Shown in pieces: positions 52,691-61,788 of a stretch of DNA of 64,000 bases (position 1 is the first letter of the stretch; every line of letters begins with the position of its first letter). A program made the position numbers and the translations under genes. This DNA is from Mariniradius saccharolyticus AK6 (GTDB taxonomy: Bacteria; Bacteroidota; Bacteroidia; Cytophagales; Cyclobacteriaceae), in NCBI RefSeq assembly GCF_000330725.2, contig NZ_AMZY02000013.1:62001-126000 (forward strand), in the 5' to 3' direction. The notes below the pieces were generated by a model. It did not search any database. It saw only the letters and a list, made by a program, of their open reading frames with translations, and had not been told where the DNA came from.

Positions 52691-53788
52691 ATGAATATAG
52701 ATTTAATAGCGGGCGCAAGACCTAACTTCATGAAAATTGCCCCAATCATTGACGCCATTTATGAGGCGCGTTCCAAAGGGAATAACATTGGGTTTAGATT
52801 GGTCCACACTGGGCAACACTACGATAAGAACATGTCCGACAGTTTTTTTGAGCAGCTCGGTATTCCTGAACCTGACATCAACTTAGGTGCTGGCGGTGGG
52901 ACACAAGCCGAACAAGCCGCAGCAATAATGGTTGGATACGAGAAATTGTTGATAAATGAGAAATCAGACCTTTGCTTAGTGGTGGGTGACGTGACATCAA
53001 CTATGGCATGCGCGATAGCGGCCCAAAAATTGCATGTGCCGGTGGCACATGTTGAAGCGGGTATCAGATCGGGAGATTGGACTATGCCGGAGGAAATCAA
53101 CAGAATGGTGACTGATAGTATTACCAACTACTTTTTTACTACTACCGAAATAGCAAACAATAACCTTCGCAAATCTGGAGTGGAAGAGGAACGAATATTT
53201 TTTGTTGGCAATACAATGATAGATACGCTTTTAAAACACAGGCACAGATTCCAAAAGCCCTCGATTTGGGACGAATTGGGTTTGAAGAATTCGGAATTTA
53301 TAGTAATGACACTGCATCGACCAGCCAATGTCGATCAGGAATTTAAGCTGCGAACACTTGTAGACGAAATAGTTACTAATTCCAAAGACCTACCTTTGAT
53401 ATTTCCAGTACATCCCCGGACAAAGAAAATTTTGGAGAATCTAGGTATTTCCCATCCAAGATTACATATGATAGAACCGCTGGGGTATTTGGAATTCAAT
53501 TTCCTAGTCGAAAACGCTAAATGTGTAATTACTGATTCGGGAGGGATTACAGAGGAAACGGCTGTAATGGGTATTCCATGTATGACGTTACGTGACAACA
53601 CGGAGAGACCAGAAACTATCTCTCGGGGAACCAATGAGCTTATCGGTACTGATCCAAAGGCGATCAAGCCAAATATGGAAAAGCTCTTTTCGGGAAACTG
53701 GAAAAAAGGGGGAGAAATCGAGAAATGGGACGGAAAGACATCCGAAAGAATCGTGCAACATCTGCTAAATATTTTCTCAAAGAAATAA
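52691..53788 (+). CDS. wecB: UDP-N-acetylglucosamine 2-epimerase, non-hydrolysing
   Basis: GT-B-fold epimerase of 365 residues converting UDP-GlcNAc (or its oxidised diamino derivative) to the manno form. RPNFMKIAPI (10-19), HTGQHYDKNMSD (about 38-49), HVEAGIRSGD (about 119-128) with the catalytic Glu region, and TDSGGITEE (about 277-285) are characteristic. In the amidino-mannuronate pathway the homologue WbpI epimerises the 2,3-diacetamido-glucuronate, so this gene fits either role. Its end overlaps the frame of the next gene if that gene is started at its most upstream ATG. Confidence 0.94.
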   Translation: MNIDLIAGARPNFMKIAPIIDAIYEARSKGNNIGFRLVHTGQHYDKNMSDSFFEQLGIPEPDINLGAGGGTQAEQAAAIMVGYEKLLINEKSDLCLVVGDVTSTMACAIAAQKLHVPVAHVEAGIRSGDWTMPEEINRMVTDSITNYFFTTTEIANNNLRKSGVEEERIFFVGNTMIDTLLKHRHRFQKPSIWDELGLKNSEFIVMTLHRPANVDQEFKLRTLVDEIVTNSKDLPLIFPVHPRTKKILENLGISHPRLHMIEPLGYLEFNFLVENAKCVITDSGGITEETAVMGIPCMTLRDNTERPETISRGTNELIGTDPKAIKPNMEKLFSGNWKKGGEIEKWDGKTSERIVQHLLNIFSKK

Positions 53789-53802
53789 AAATAGGTTTGG
53801 AG

Positions 53803-55389
53803 GTGATTTCAAAGATTGGATTGTATACTCGAACGATAAGCCACCTGAAAATGAAACAGGTGGCTTATCAGTTTAAATATCGGTTTGTAAAGCCTCGCAA
53901 TCTCAAGAAGCACTCTGGTGGGAATTTTAGTGTCACTCGGCTGAAATTTCAGGAAATACCAGTCCAATATGAGATTTTGGCTGTATCCGATACTCATCTC
54001 AAATTCAATTTCTTGAATCTTCAAAAGGAGTTTGAGGGCGCAGTGGACTGGAATTTTCAGGGTTTTGGAAAACTTTGGAATTACAATTTGCAATACCTGG
54101 ATTTTCTAAAACAGCAATCAGTCTCGTTTGAGATCAAGGCAAAACTTTTGGCTGAAGTATACAATAATCTATGGGATGGTAGACTTCGGTTGGAGCCATA
54201 CCCAGTAAGTCTCCGGATTATGAACGTGATTCGATTTTTCTCCACACAGGAAATTATTCGGCCAGATGACGAAGTTTTTGTTATGGTCTTTGCGGAGGCA
54301 AAGTACCTATCCAAAAATCTCGAATTTCACATTTTGGCAAATCATCTCTTGGAAAACCTTTTTGCATTGTTGATGGCGGGGCATTTTTTTGGTAACGAGG
54401 ATTGGATCAAGAAAGCCGAGAGGTTCTTAGAGATTGAATTGGAGGAGCAAATATTGAGGGATGGGGCGCATTTCGAATTGAGTCCAATGTATCACCAAAT
54501 CATCCTATTTCGAATATTGGAGGCAATTGGCTACTTGTCGGAATCTAGCCAAGTTAGAGGGCTGCTCCAGCAAAAGGCTATTTTGATGCTTTCTTGGCTC
54601 AATGAAGTATCATTTTCGAACGGAGAAGTTCCACATTTCAACGATTCCACATACGGTGTTTCATTGAATACAACTCAATTGAATCAACTCGCGTCTCTTC
54701 AAGCCTTACCAATCAACAAAAACATTCATTTGAAGGAATCGGGATACCGTAAGTTTAAAAACAGTCGTATGGAACTTGTGATCGATGTGAATGGCATTAG
54801 TCCAGGCTATCAGCCTGGCCATGCCCATGCAGACACATTTTCATTTGTTTTATATATCCTTGATTTTCCGATAATTGTCGATGCTGGTGTCTCTACGTAC
54901 AATATTTCTTCTAGAAGGGATTTAGAAAGGTCGACAATGCTTCACAATACGGTTTCAATCAATGGCGGGAATTCTTCAGAAGTTTGGGCTGGATTTAGGG
55001 TTGGACGTAGAGCTATCGTGACCATACACGAAGACAGCGATCAAGGGATATTTGCCTCTCATTCTGGATACAGAAATCTCGGTATTGAGGTTTTTAGGCG
55101 CTTGAAAATTTCAAACGGGAGGATTGAAATTGAAGATTTACTTGTCGGGGACCTTTCGCTTGTGAAGCCTCAATTAAATTTTCACTTTCACCCGTCCATT
55201 TCAATTAGGGATGTAGGAGAAAATACCTTCAGTATCGGGAAGGACATCTTAATGGAATTCGACAGTAAACTCTCTGTAGCAATACAGGAATATGATTATT
55301 GTCTCGGTTTCAATAAGCTTGCGAAGGCGAAAAAAATCAATGTTGTTGGCTTCAAAGAGGATGTAAAAACCACAATCAAAATAAACTAA
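53803..55389 (+). CDS. Heparinase II/III-like (alginate lyase family) protein
   Basis: Protein of 528 residues with an N-terminal toroid helical region (about 60-300) and a C-terminal beta-sandwich. SPGYQPGHAHADTFSF holds the conserved His pair and LHNTVSINGG the second His of the family. Secreted lyase members have signal peptides; here none is seen and the gene sits among assembly genes, so it may be cytoplasmic or an epimerase/lyase acting on nascent chains. The start is uncertain: ATG 53725 would overlap wecB by 64 bp, ATG 53851 would truncate the conserved ISKIGLYTRTISHLK opening, so the GTG at 53803 is taken. The stop overlaps the next ATG (TAATG). Confidence 0.83.
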   Translation: MISKIGLYTRTISHLKMKQVAYQFKYRFVKPRNLKKHSGGNFSVTRLKFQEIPVQYEILAVSDTHLKFNFLNLQKEFEGAVDWNFQGFGKLWNYNLQYLDFLKQQSVSFEIKAKLLAEVYNNLWDGRLRLEPYPVSLRIMNVIRFFSTQEIIRPDDEVFVMVFAEAKYLSKNLEFHILANHLLENLFALLMAGHFFGNEDWIKKAERFLEIELEEQILRDGAHFELSPMYHQIILFRILEAIGYLSESSQVRGLLQQKAILMLSWLNEVSFSNGEVPHFNDSTYGVSLNTTQLNQLASLQALPINKNIHLKESGYRKFKNSRMELVIDVNGISPGYQPGHAHADTFSFVLYILDFPIIVDAGVSTYNISSRRDLERSTMLHNTVSINGGNSSEVWAGFRVGRRAIVTIHEDSDQGIFASHSGYRNLGIEVFRRLKISNGRIEIEDLLVGDLSLVKPQLNFHFHPSISIRDVGENTFSIGKDILMEFDSKLSVAIQEYDYCLGFNKLAKAKKINVVGFKEDVKTTIKIN

Positions 55390-56597
55390 TGAGAATTCTT
55401 TTTCTATCCGATAATTTTCCCCCAGAGGTAAATGCGCCAGCAAATCGCACGTTTGAGCATTGCAAAGAGTGGGTCAAAGAAGGCATAGAGGTTACGGTGG
55501 TTACCTGTGTTCCGAATTTCCCCAAGGGAAAGGTATTTGACGGTTATAGGAATAAACTTGTCCAAAAGGAAACAATTGAAGGAATAACCGTCATTCGGGT
55601 CTGGTCCTACATAACGGCAAACGAGGGGTTTTTAAAGAGGATTCTGGACTACGTCAGCTATGCAACTATGGCTTTTTGGGTTTCTCTTTTCATAAGGACC
55701 GATCTGATAGTCGCAACTTCTCCCCAGTTTTTCACTGCCATCGCTGGTAGCATGGCAGCATTTTTTAAAAGAAAAAAATGGGTGATGGAAGTTAGGGATA
55801 TTTGGCCGGAATCGATTGTAGCAGTGGGAGCTATGAAAAAAAACTCAGCGATAAGGTTTTTTGAATGGGTGGAAACTAGACTATATCGATCGGCGCATAA
55901 AATTGTGGTTGTAACTGATGCTTTCAAATCCAACCTAATAGGGAAAGGTGTAAATCCAGAGAAAATATTCGTTTTTAAAAACGGAGCAAATCTTGACCAA
56001 TTCACACCTGGTACAAAGGATGCTTCACTGGTCCAAAAGCTGGGTTTGCAAGGCAAGTTTGTGATCGCCTACATCGGTACACATGGATTGGCACATGGAT
56101 TGGATTTTATTTTGAATTGCCTTTCAGAGCTCGAAGAGGAACTGAAAGAAGTATTCTTCCTTTTCATGGGCGATGGTGCCGAAAAGAGAAACCTCGTTAA
56201 TTCCGCAAATCAAAAAATGCTATCGAATGTAGCTTTTATCGACTCGGTACCCAAGCAGGAGGTTCTTGGGTATTTGCGCCTTATGGATGTAGCGTTGGTA
56301 AACTTGAAGAAAAGTGATACATTTTTAACGGTGATTCCATCAAAGATATTTGAGGCGGCGGCAGTCGAAAAGCCCATCCTCTTGGGACTTGAAGGTGAAA
56401 CCAAATTGTTGATTGAGCAATATAACGCAGGGCTTTGTTTTGGTCCCGAAAACAGGGAGTCATTTGTTGCTGCCGTAAAGTCTATTTACAAGGATGCTGA
56501 CGCGTATCTCCGATACAAGCAAGGTTGCCGTAAACTTGCAGATGATTTTGATAGAAAGAAAATCGCAAAACAGATGCTCGATGTCCTTTTGGATTAA
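55389..56597 (+). CDS. WbuB-like glycosyltransferase family 4
   Basis: GT-B glycosyltransferase of 402 residues with the WbuB/FnlA-associated opening LFLSDNFPPEVNAPANRTFE, a membrane-associated region (about 78-98), EVRDIWPES (about 133-141) and the donor site IPSKIFEAAAVEKPILLG (about 316-333). WbuB-type enzymes transfer N-acetylated or deoxy sugars in O-antigen loci. Translationally coupled to the heparinase-like gene by TAATG. Specific donor not determinable. Confidence 0.92.
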   Translation: MRILFLSDNFPPEVNAPANRTFEHCKEWVKEGIEVTVVTCVPNFPKGKVFDGYRNKLVQKETIEGITVIRVWSYITANEGFLKRILDYVSYATMAFWVSLFIRTDLIVATSPQFFTAIAGSMAAFFKRKKWVMEVRDIWPESIVAVGAMKKNSAIRFFEWVETRLYRSAHKIVVVTDAFKSNLIGKGVNPEKIFVFKNGANLDQFTPGTKDASLVQKLGLQGKFVIAYIGTHGLAHGLDFILNCLSELEEELKEVFFLFMGDGAEKRNLVNSANQKMLSNVAFIDSVPKQEVLGYLRLMDVALVNLKKSDTFLTVIPSKIFEAAAVEKPILLGLEGETKLLIEQYNAGLCFGPENRESFVAAVKSIYKDADAYLRYKQGCRKLADDFDRKKIAKQMLDVLLD

Positions 56598-56640
56598 GCG
56601 AAAACCATATACCTCGAAGAAACAACTACCACTAGTCAGG

Positions 56641-58344
56641 ATGTCATTACGATTTTGTAAGTTCTTTACCATCATGCTCGTCTTTTCGGGATTTTTTCTG
56701 TCGGTAGGAATTCAGTCAGGCTATTGCCAAGATCTACAAACTAACAGTCTAATCTTCCAAGAACTCACTAGGAGAGCCCAATTGCAAGGCGATTTTGACA
56801 GCGATTACTCACTTTTCATCAGAAATTTTGAATTCCGTGGAATACCATATTGGGATTCATTGGGAGCAGAGCGGAATTTGCGATTCCTTGAGAACAGCGA
56901 CAGTATTGCTTTTAAATATTTGCCAGTTTTTTCCATTACCCAGTTTAATTCCAAAAGGCCTTGGGGATGGGCTGATGGCGCAATCGCACCAAATGTCGGT
57001 TTGCAGCAATATCTTTCATCAGGGATATTTGGTAATTTCAAGTTTATCCACTACCAGTTTCAGCCAGAAATTGTGATTGCACAAAACAAGGCCTACTTCG
57101 GTTTTTCTGAGAATTGGGATGACGAAGTGACTCGATTAAGGTTCAATGACTTCAACTATGGTGATTTCCCAGAAAGATTTGGAGCGAGTCCGACAACTCG
57201 TTTTTTTCTTGGACAGACAAAGTTGACCGCAAAATTCGGAGCCTTTGAAAGCGGATTTTCTACTCAAAACATATGGTGGGGGCCAGGCCAGTGGAATAGT
57301 TTGATATTTTCAAATAATGGCCCTGGGTTCTTCCATTTTACTTTCAATACATCAAAACCTGCCAAGACAGCAATAGGAAATTTTGAAGGACAATTTATAA
57401 TCGGAAGATTAGAGAATTCAAAAATTTTTCCAACTCAATTTCAAAGTGAACATGATAAATTTTTTAGACCATTTGTAGATAATTGGAGGTATCTTAACGG
57501 CTTAAGTATATCCTATAACCCGAAATGGTTGAAAGGTTTCTTTTTTGGATTAAATCGTACCGTACAACAATACAACGATAGTAGGGGCAATAGATTCTTG
57601 GATTTTTTCCCAGTTTTTGAACCATTTCAAAAGACCCGTGCGGGACTTGACCGAGATGAGGAAGGCAAGGATCAGCAGGTTTCCGTTTTCTTCAGGCTTG
57701 TAAATCAACAATTTAAGGCAGAAATCTATGGTGAGTTTGGAAGAAGGGACCACGCCTTGAATTGGAGGGAATTTATTTTGAATCCGGAACATGCGAGGGC
57801 ATATATTTTAGGTTTTAACAAGTTAATAGATGTTGGGAAAGGAAGTGGAGAGTTCATTCAGTTAAGAGGAGAGATTACACATCAGCAGGAGTCAGTGAAT
57901 AGATATATTAGATATCCTGGATTGGCTGGAGGATTGATATGGCATTCACATACAAGGGCCAGGGGATTTGTACATCGGGGACAACCCCTCGGTGTTGGTA
58001 TTGGAGCCGGATCAAATATTCAGACGTTTGAAATTTCTTATGTCAAAGGTTTTGACAAAGTTGGGATATTATTAGAGCGCCTAGAAAATCAGCAGGATTT
58101 TTACTATCGCTCCCTCGCCTATGAGCAGAATTCTACGCCATGGATTGATTTGAGCGTTGGATTAATTTTCTCGAAGAAGTGGAATAATCTAATTTTGAAC
58201 TCACGTCTGCAGGCTGTCCAAGCACACAACCTGCAATGGGGATTTGGTGATACAGAGCGTGGAGATTTCGAGGGGATAAATACTGTTTTTTCAAGCCATT
58301 TCCAAGCCAATATTATTTATCTAATTCGAAAAAGAAACAATTAA
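56641..58344 (+). CDS. Capsule assembly Wzi family outer membrane protein
   Basis: Outer-membrane beta-barrel of 567 residues likely anchoring the polymer to the cell surface. The start is taken at ATG 56641 (SLRFCKFFTIMLVFSGFFL, signal peptide ending GYCQ). Upstream in-frame ATGs at 56581 and 56494 would overlap the WbuB-like gene and precede no leader. Alternating hydrophobic strands and Wzi signatures such as QNIWWGPGQWNSLIFSNNGP (about 201-220) are visible, and the RGEITHQQESVNRYIR stretch fits a barrel loop. Presence of Wzi argues that at least part of the polymer is cell-bound. Confidence 0.88.
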   Translation: MSLRFCKFFTIMLVFSGFFLSVGIQSGYCQDLQTNSLIFQELTRRAQLQGDFDSDYSLFIRNFEFRGIPYWDSLGAERNLRFLENSDSIAFKYLPVFSITQFNSKRPWGWADGAIAPNVGLQQYLSSGIFGNFKFIHYQFQPEIVIAQNKAYFGFSENWDDEVTRLRFNDFNYGDFPERFGASPTTRFFLGQTKLTAKFGAFESGFSTQNIWWGPGQWNSLIFSNNGPGFFHFTFNTSKPAKTAIGNFEGQFIIGRLENSKIFPTQFQSEHDKFFRPFVDNWRYLNGLSISYNPKWLKGFFFGLNRTVQQYNDSRGNRFLDFFPVFEPFQKTRAGLDRDEEGKDQQVSVFFRLVNQQFKAEIYGEFGRRDHALNWREFILNPEHARAYILGFNKLIDVGKGSGEFIQLRGEITHQQESVNRYIRYPGLAGGLIWHSHTRARGFVHRGQPLGVGIGAGSNIQTFEISYVKGFDKVGILLERLENQQDFYYRSLAYEQNSTPWIDLSVGLIFSKKWNNLILNSRLQAVQAHNLQWGFGDTERGDFEGINTVFSSHFQANIIYLIRKRNN

Positions 58345-58357
58345 CTAACACCTCACC

Positions 58358-59251
58358 ATGAAAGGTATCATCCTCGCGGGCGGCTCAGGCACAAGGCTTT
58401 ATCCAATTACCAAAGGTACTTCAAAGCAGCTTTTGGCGATTTATGACAAACCGATGGTTTACTATCCGATGTCGGTATTGATGCTTGCAGGAATTAGGGA
58501 AATACTAATCATCAGCACTCCTCATGATTTGCCGGGCTTCAAGAAACTTTTTGGCGATGGATCTGATTTGGGTTTGAATATTTCCTATGCTGAACAACCA
58601 TCTCCGGATGGTTTGGCACAAGCTTTTATCATAGGCGAGGAATTTATTGGAAAGGACAATGTCTGCTTGGTACTTGGTGATAACATCTTCTATGGGCACG
58701 GCTTCACCAAACTGCTTCAAAACTCCGTGAAAACCGCCGATAAGGAAGGGAAAGCAACGGTCTTTGGTTACTATGTGAAAGACCCAGAGCGATATGGAGT
58801 AGTGGAATTTACGCCTGCAGGCAATGCTGTTTCGATTGAAGAAAAGCCCAAGCACCCCAAAAGCAATTATGCGGTAGTAGGATTGTACTTTTATCCAAAC
58901 TCGGTCGTGGAGATCGCCAAGAAAATTCGTCCAAGCGATCGAGGGGAATTGGAAATCACCACGGTCAACCAAGAATATTTGGAAAGGAATCAGCTTCAAG
59001 TGGAAATCATGGGCAGGGGATATGCCTGGTTGGATACAGGTACACATGAATCCATGCTTGAGGCTTCCAACTTTATCCAAACAATTGAAAAAAGACAAGG
59101 TTTGAAGGTCGCTTGCCTCGAAGAAATAGCCTTTGAAATGGGATACATATCAGAAGAAAAATTGAGGTATTTAGGACAAGCAATGAGCAAAAACGAATAT
59201 GGTCAATATATACTACATAAACTTAAGCTAAGGTCTCTTGGCAAACCCTAA
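58358..59251 (+). CDS. rfbA: Glucose-1-phosphate thymidylyltransferase
   Basis: Makes dTDP-glucose from glucose-1-phosphate and dTTP, 297 residues. The nucleotidyltransferase motif [16 protein letters not shown] (3-18) and [12 protein letters not shown] (about 78-89), VLGDNIFYG (about 104-112), and EEKPKHPKS (about 165-173) are intact. The other three rhamnose genes (rfbB, C, D) are not in the window; they may lie beyond the right edge or elsewhere, or dTDP-glucose may serve another sugar. The ATG is 14 bp after the Wzi stop. Confidence 0.95.
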   Translation: MKGIILAGGSGTRLYPITKGTSKQLLAIYDKPMVYYPMSVLMLAGIREILIISTPHDLPGFKKLFGDGSDLGLNISYAEQPSPDGLAQAFIIGEEFIGKDNVCLVLGDNIFYGHGFTKLLQNSVKTADKEGKATVFGYYVKDPERYGVVEFTPAGNAVSIEEKPKHPKSNYAVVGLYFYPNSVVEIAKKIRPSDRGELEITTVNQEYLERNQLQVEIMGRGYAWLDTGTHESMLEASNFIQTIEKRQGLKVACLEEIAFEMGYISEEKLRYLGQAMSKNEYGQYILHKLKLRSLGKP

Positions 59252-59329
59252 TAAATTTAGGATAATTTTACTCTGAAATTAAACTTTTCAAATTTATCGG
59301 GCCAAACTATCTCTAGATTCGATAACTTG

Positions 59330-59360
59330 TTGGATTTTGGCCTAATTATTGATATATTTG
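59330..59360 (+). promoter_or_regulatory. Promoter of the WecA-like gene
   Basis: TTG (59330-59332), 20 bp, TATATTTG (59353-59360): exact fit to TTG-N20-TAnnTTTG. The ATG at 59377 is 16 bp downstream, a short leader. Confidence 0.68.
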
Positions 59361-59376
59361 CAGCAAATTTCTTTTT

Positions 59377-60531
59377 ATGATCATTTTTCTAGCAGTAGTT
59401 ACCGCGTTTTTGGTTGGATTCCTTCTCACCCCCATCATCATTATGATCTTGAAGAAGATGCAGTTGATGGATACACCCGGGGGACGAAAAATTCACAATG
59501 GTTTTATACCTTCTATGGGAGGGATTGGTTTTGTCACAGCCACGTTTCTTTCGGTATTGTCTTGGCTTGATTCATCCAACATTGTCGAAATCAGGTTCCT
59601 TCTTGCGGCCTTTGGCTTGATGTTTTTTGTCGGCCTGCGTGACGACATGGTCAACATGAGCGCGCTGCAAAAATTGGCTGGTCAGTTTATTGCGGCATAT
59701 TTGGTTGTGGTCATGGCTGATATCAGATTAACCGGATTTTATGGTTTTTTTGGAATCTATGAATTACCGCTATATGTGAGCTATTTTATCTCCATTTTCA
59801 CTATTCTGGCATTGACTAACTCGTTTAATTTGATTGATGGGCTAGATGGACTTGCGGGGTCAATCAGTTTGGTGACATTCATGTTCCTCGGGTGGTGGTT
59901 TATGGAGGCCGGTCTCGAAAGTTATGCTACGTTTGCTTTTATCTTGGTGGGGGCTGTCGCTTCGTTTTTGGTCTACAATTGGCATCCCGCAAAAATATTC
60001 ATGGGAGATACAGGCTCCTTGAGCTTAGGTTTTGCACTTGCGGTTCTCACGATCTTATTTATTGACCGTAATGGGACGATGCAAGATTTTGAAGGTTGGA
60101 AGTTTAATGCACCCATTGCTACCGGAGTAGCCCTTTTAATTATTCCAATTTATGATACTACCCGGATTTTCATCAAAAGGATAATGAAAGGCAAGTCACC
60201 TATGGCACCTGACAAAAGCCATGTTCATCATTTCCTCCTTAGGATGGGAATGAGACATGATGAGGTTACTTTGACCTTGGTTTTCGTGAAACTTGCATTC
60301 ATCGGAATGATCTTTATCGGTTCAAGTTGGAGCGAATATGTGTTGTTACCCACTGTTGTTTTGACTGCGATTATTCTCGGCATCAACTTGGACAATCTGA
60401 CTCTCAAAAAAGTCAAGAAAAATAATCGAAAATCTCCGCCTATTTTATCCAAGCGTACTAGGAAACGTACTAATTCGAAGCCTGAGATACAGGAAGAAAT
60501 ACTTGATAAGGCGCGTATTTTGGACAATTAA
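59377..60531 (+). CDS. Undecaprenyl-phosphate N-acetylhexosamine-1-phosphate transferase (WecA/MraY family)
   Basis: Polytopic membrane enzyme of 384 residues that starts repeat-unit assembly by moving a HexNAc-1-phosphate to undecaprenyl phosphate. About 10-11 helices; the metal-binding DDM near 86 (GLRDDMVNM), NLIDGLDGLAGS (about 151-162), and VFLGDTGS-type FMGDTGSLSLG (about 208-218) and HVHHFLLRMG (about 285-294) are the conserved cytoplasmic motifs. The last 40 residues are a basic tail (KKNNRKSPP...KRTRKRT). It has its own promoter and is followed by a terminator, so it is a single-gene unit within the locus. Confidence 0.92.
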   Translation: MIIFLAVVTAFLVGFLLTPIIIMILKKMQLMDTPGGRKIHNGFIPSMGGIGFVTATFLSVLSWLDSSNIVEIRFLLAAFGLMFFVGLRDDMVNMSALQKLAGQFIAAYLVVVMADIRLTGFYGFFGIYELPLYVSYFISIFTILALTNSFNLIDGLDGLAGSISLVTFMFLGWWFMEAGLESYATFAFILVGAVASFLVYNWHPAKIFMGDTGSLSLGFALAVLTILFIDRNGTMQDFEGWKFNAPIATGVALLIIPIYDTTRIFIKRIMKGKSPMAPDKSHVHHFLLRMGMRHDEVTLTLVFVKLAFIGMIFIGSSWSEYVLLPTVVLTAIILGINLDNLTLKKVKKNNRKSPPILSKRTRKRTNSKPEIQEEILDKARILDN

Positions 60532-60558
60532 TAGCCTTGATATGTCAATATACTAGAG

Positions 60559-60589
60559 ACCTTTGGTTTTATGCCAAAGGTTTTTTTGT
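60559..60589 (+). terminator. Terminator after the WecA-like gene
   Basis: ACCTTTGG (60559-60566), loop TTTTATG, CCAAAGGT (60574-60581), then TTTTTTG. Rho-independent form on the plus strand. Confidence 0.85.
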
Positions 60590-60654
60590 TTTGGTCAGAG
60601 AAAAACGAAAAGAATTTTACTTTCCTCTAAATTTGGGTACATTTTACCGAAACA

Positions 60655-61785
60655 ATGACCGAAAGAATACTCCTTTCCCCCCCGGTGTTTGACGGCAATG
60701 AGCAAGGCTTTGTCAGAGATGCATTTTCTGTTTCGAATATTTCGACTTACGGCAACTTGCTCGTCCAATTTGAAGCAAAATTGCTTGCCTTCACTGAGGG
60801 CTACCAGGCCCTGGCTACAAATTCAGGAACCTCGGCGCTCCACTTGGCCATGAGGTTGATTGGCATTAAACCCGGCGATGAAGTTATTTGTCAGTCGTTT
60901 ACATTTTGTGCATCAGCAAATCCAATTTGTTATCAAGGTGCAATTCCAGTGTTTGTAGATAGCGAGTCTGAAACTTGGAACATGGATCCCGTCTTGCTCG
61001 AGGAGGCAATAATCCAGCGACTGAAAAAGGGGAAAAAACCAAAAGCAATCGTTGTCGTGGATCTTTATGGCATGCCTGCGAAATTTGACCAGATTTTAAG
61101 TCTTGCAGATAAATACCAAATCCCCGTGATTGAAGATGCGGCAGAGGCTCTTGGCTCTAAGTACAAAGGAAAGTTTTGTTCATCGTTCGGTGCCTTTGGA
61201 GTATTTTCCTTTAACGGGAACAAGATAATCACTACCGGTAGCGGAGGCTGTCTTGTTTCCTCAGATTCAGAGGCAATCAAAAAGGCAAAGTATCTGGCGC
61301 TACAGGCAAAAGACAATGTACATTTTTACAGACATCAGGAAATCGGATATAACTATTGCATGAGTAATCTTTCTGCTGCAGTTGGTTTGGGACAACTTGA
61401 AAAACTTGAAGAAAAAGTTCGAAGTAGGCGGAAAACCTACGAGAGATACGTCCAGATGTTTTCTGATTTCGAAGGAATCAATTTATTGGCTGAACCCGAA
61501 GGAGTGAGAAGCAATAGATGGCTAAGCACGATCACGATCGACAAGGCCGTGACCGGGTTTGACCACGAGGACGTAAGGCAAGCTCTTGCTGCTCAGCAAA
61601 TTGAAAGTAGGTATTTATGGAATCCGCTGCACCTCCAGCCCATCTTTAAGGGTTGCCCGTACTTTGGGGGGAATGTGGCAGAAAGTCTTTTCAACATAGG
61701 CCTTTGCCTGCCGAGTGGCGAAATGCTCAGTGAACTTGACCAAGAGCGAATCGTTGGGATTATAAAATCTTTGCGAAAGGTATAA
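60655..61785 (+). CDS. PglE-like sugar nucleotide aminotransferase (DegT/DnrJ/EryC1 family)
   Basis: PLP aminotransferase of 376 residues. The overall pattern follows Campylobacter PglE: SPPVFDGNEQGFV at the start, EDAAEALGS (160-168), the PLP lysine K190 in FSFNGNKIITTGSGG, SNRWLSTITID and ICLPSG-type GLCLPSGEML. PglE makes UDP-4-amino-bacillosamine precursors from the 4-keto sugar produced by PglF. The PglC-type transferase and PglF/WbpM-type dehydratase follow directly, supporting this role. A TAAATTTG -7-like element (60628-60635) lies upstream with no clear -33. The stop is 3 bp from the next ATG. Confidence 0.92.
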   Translation: MTERILLSPPVFDGNEQGFVRDAFSVSNISTYGNLLVQFEAKLLAFTEGYQALATNSGTSALHLAMRLIGIKPGDEVICQSFTFCASANPICYQGAIPVFVDSESETWNMDPVLLEEAIIQRLKKGKKPKAIVVVDLYGMPAKFDQILSLADKYQIPVIEDAAEALGSKYKGKFCSSFGAFGVFSFNGNKIITTGSGGCLVSSDSEAIKKAKYLALQAKDNVHFYRHQEIGYNYCMSNLSAAVGLGQLEKLEEKVRSRRKTYERYVQMFSDFEGINLLAEPEGVRSNRWLSTITIDKAVTGFDHEDVRQALAAQQIESRYLWNPLHLQPIFKGCPYFGGNVAESLFNIGLCLPSGEMLSELDQERIVGIIKSLRKV

Positions 61786-61788
61786 CCC

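Noticed and set aside
53725-53802. Upstream ATG start for the heparinase-like protein
   Set aside because: It would overlap wecB by 64 bp and adds a basic stretch without family similarity; the conserved opening begins at the GTG at 53803.
58505-59098. 197-codon minus-strand open frame antisense to rfbA
   Set aside because: Shadow of a strongly conserved gene; no start context or similarity.
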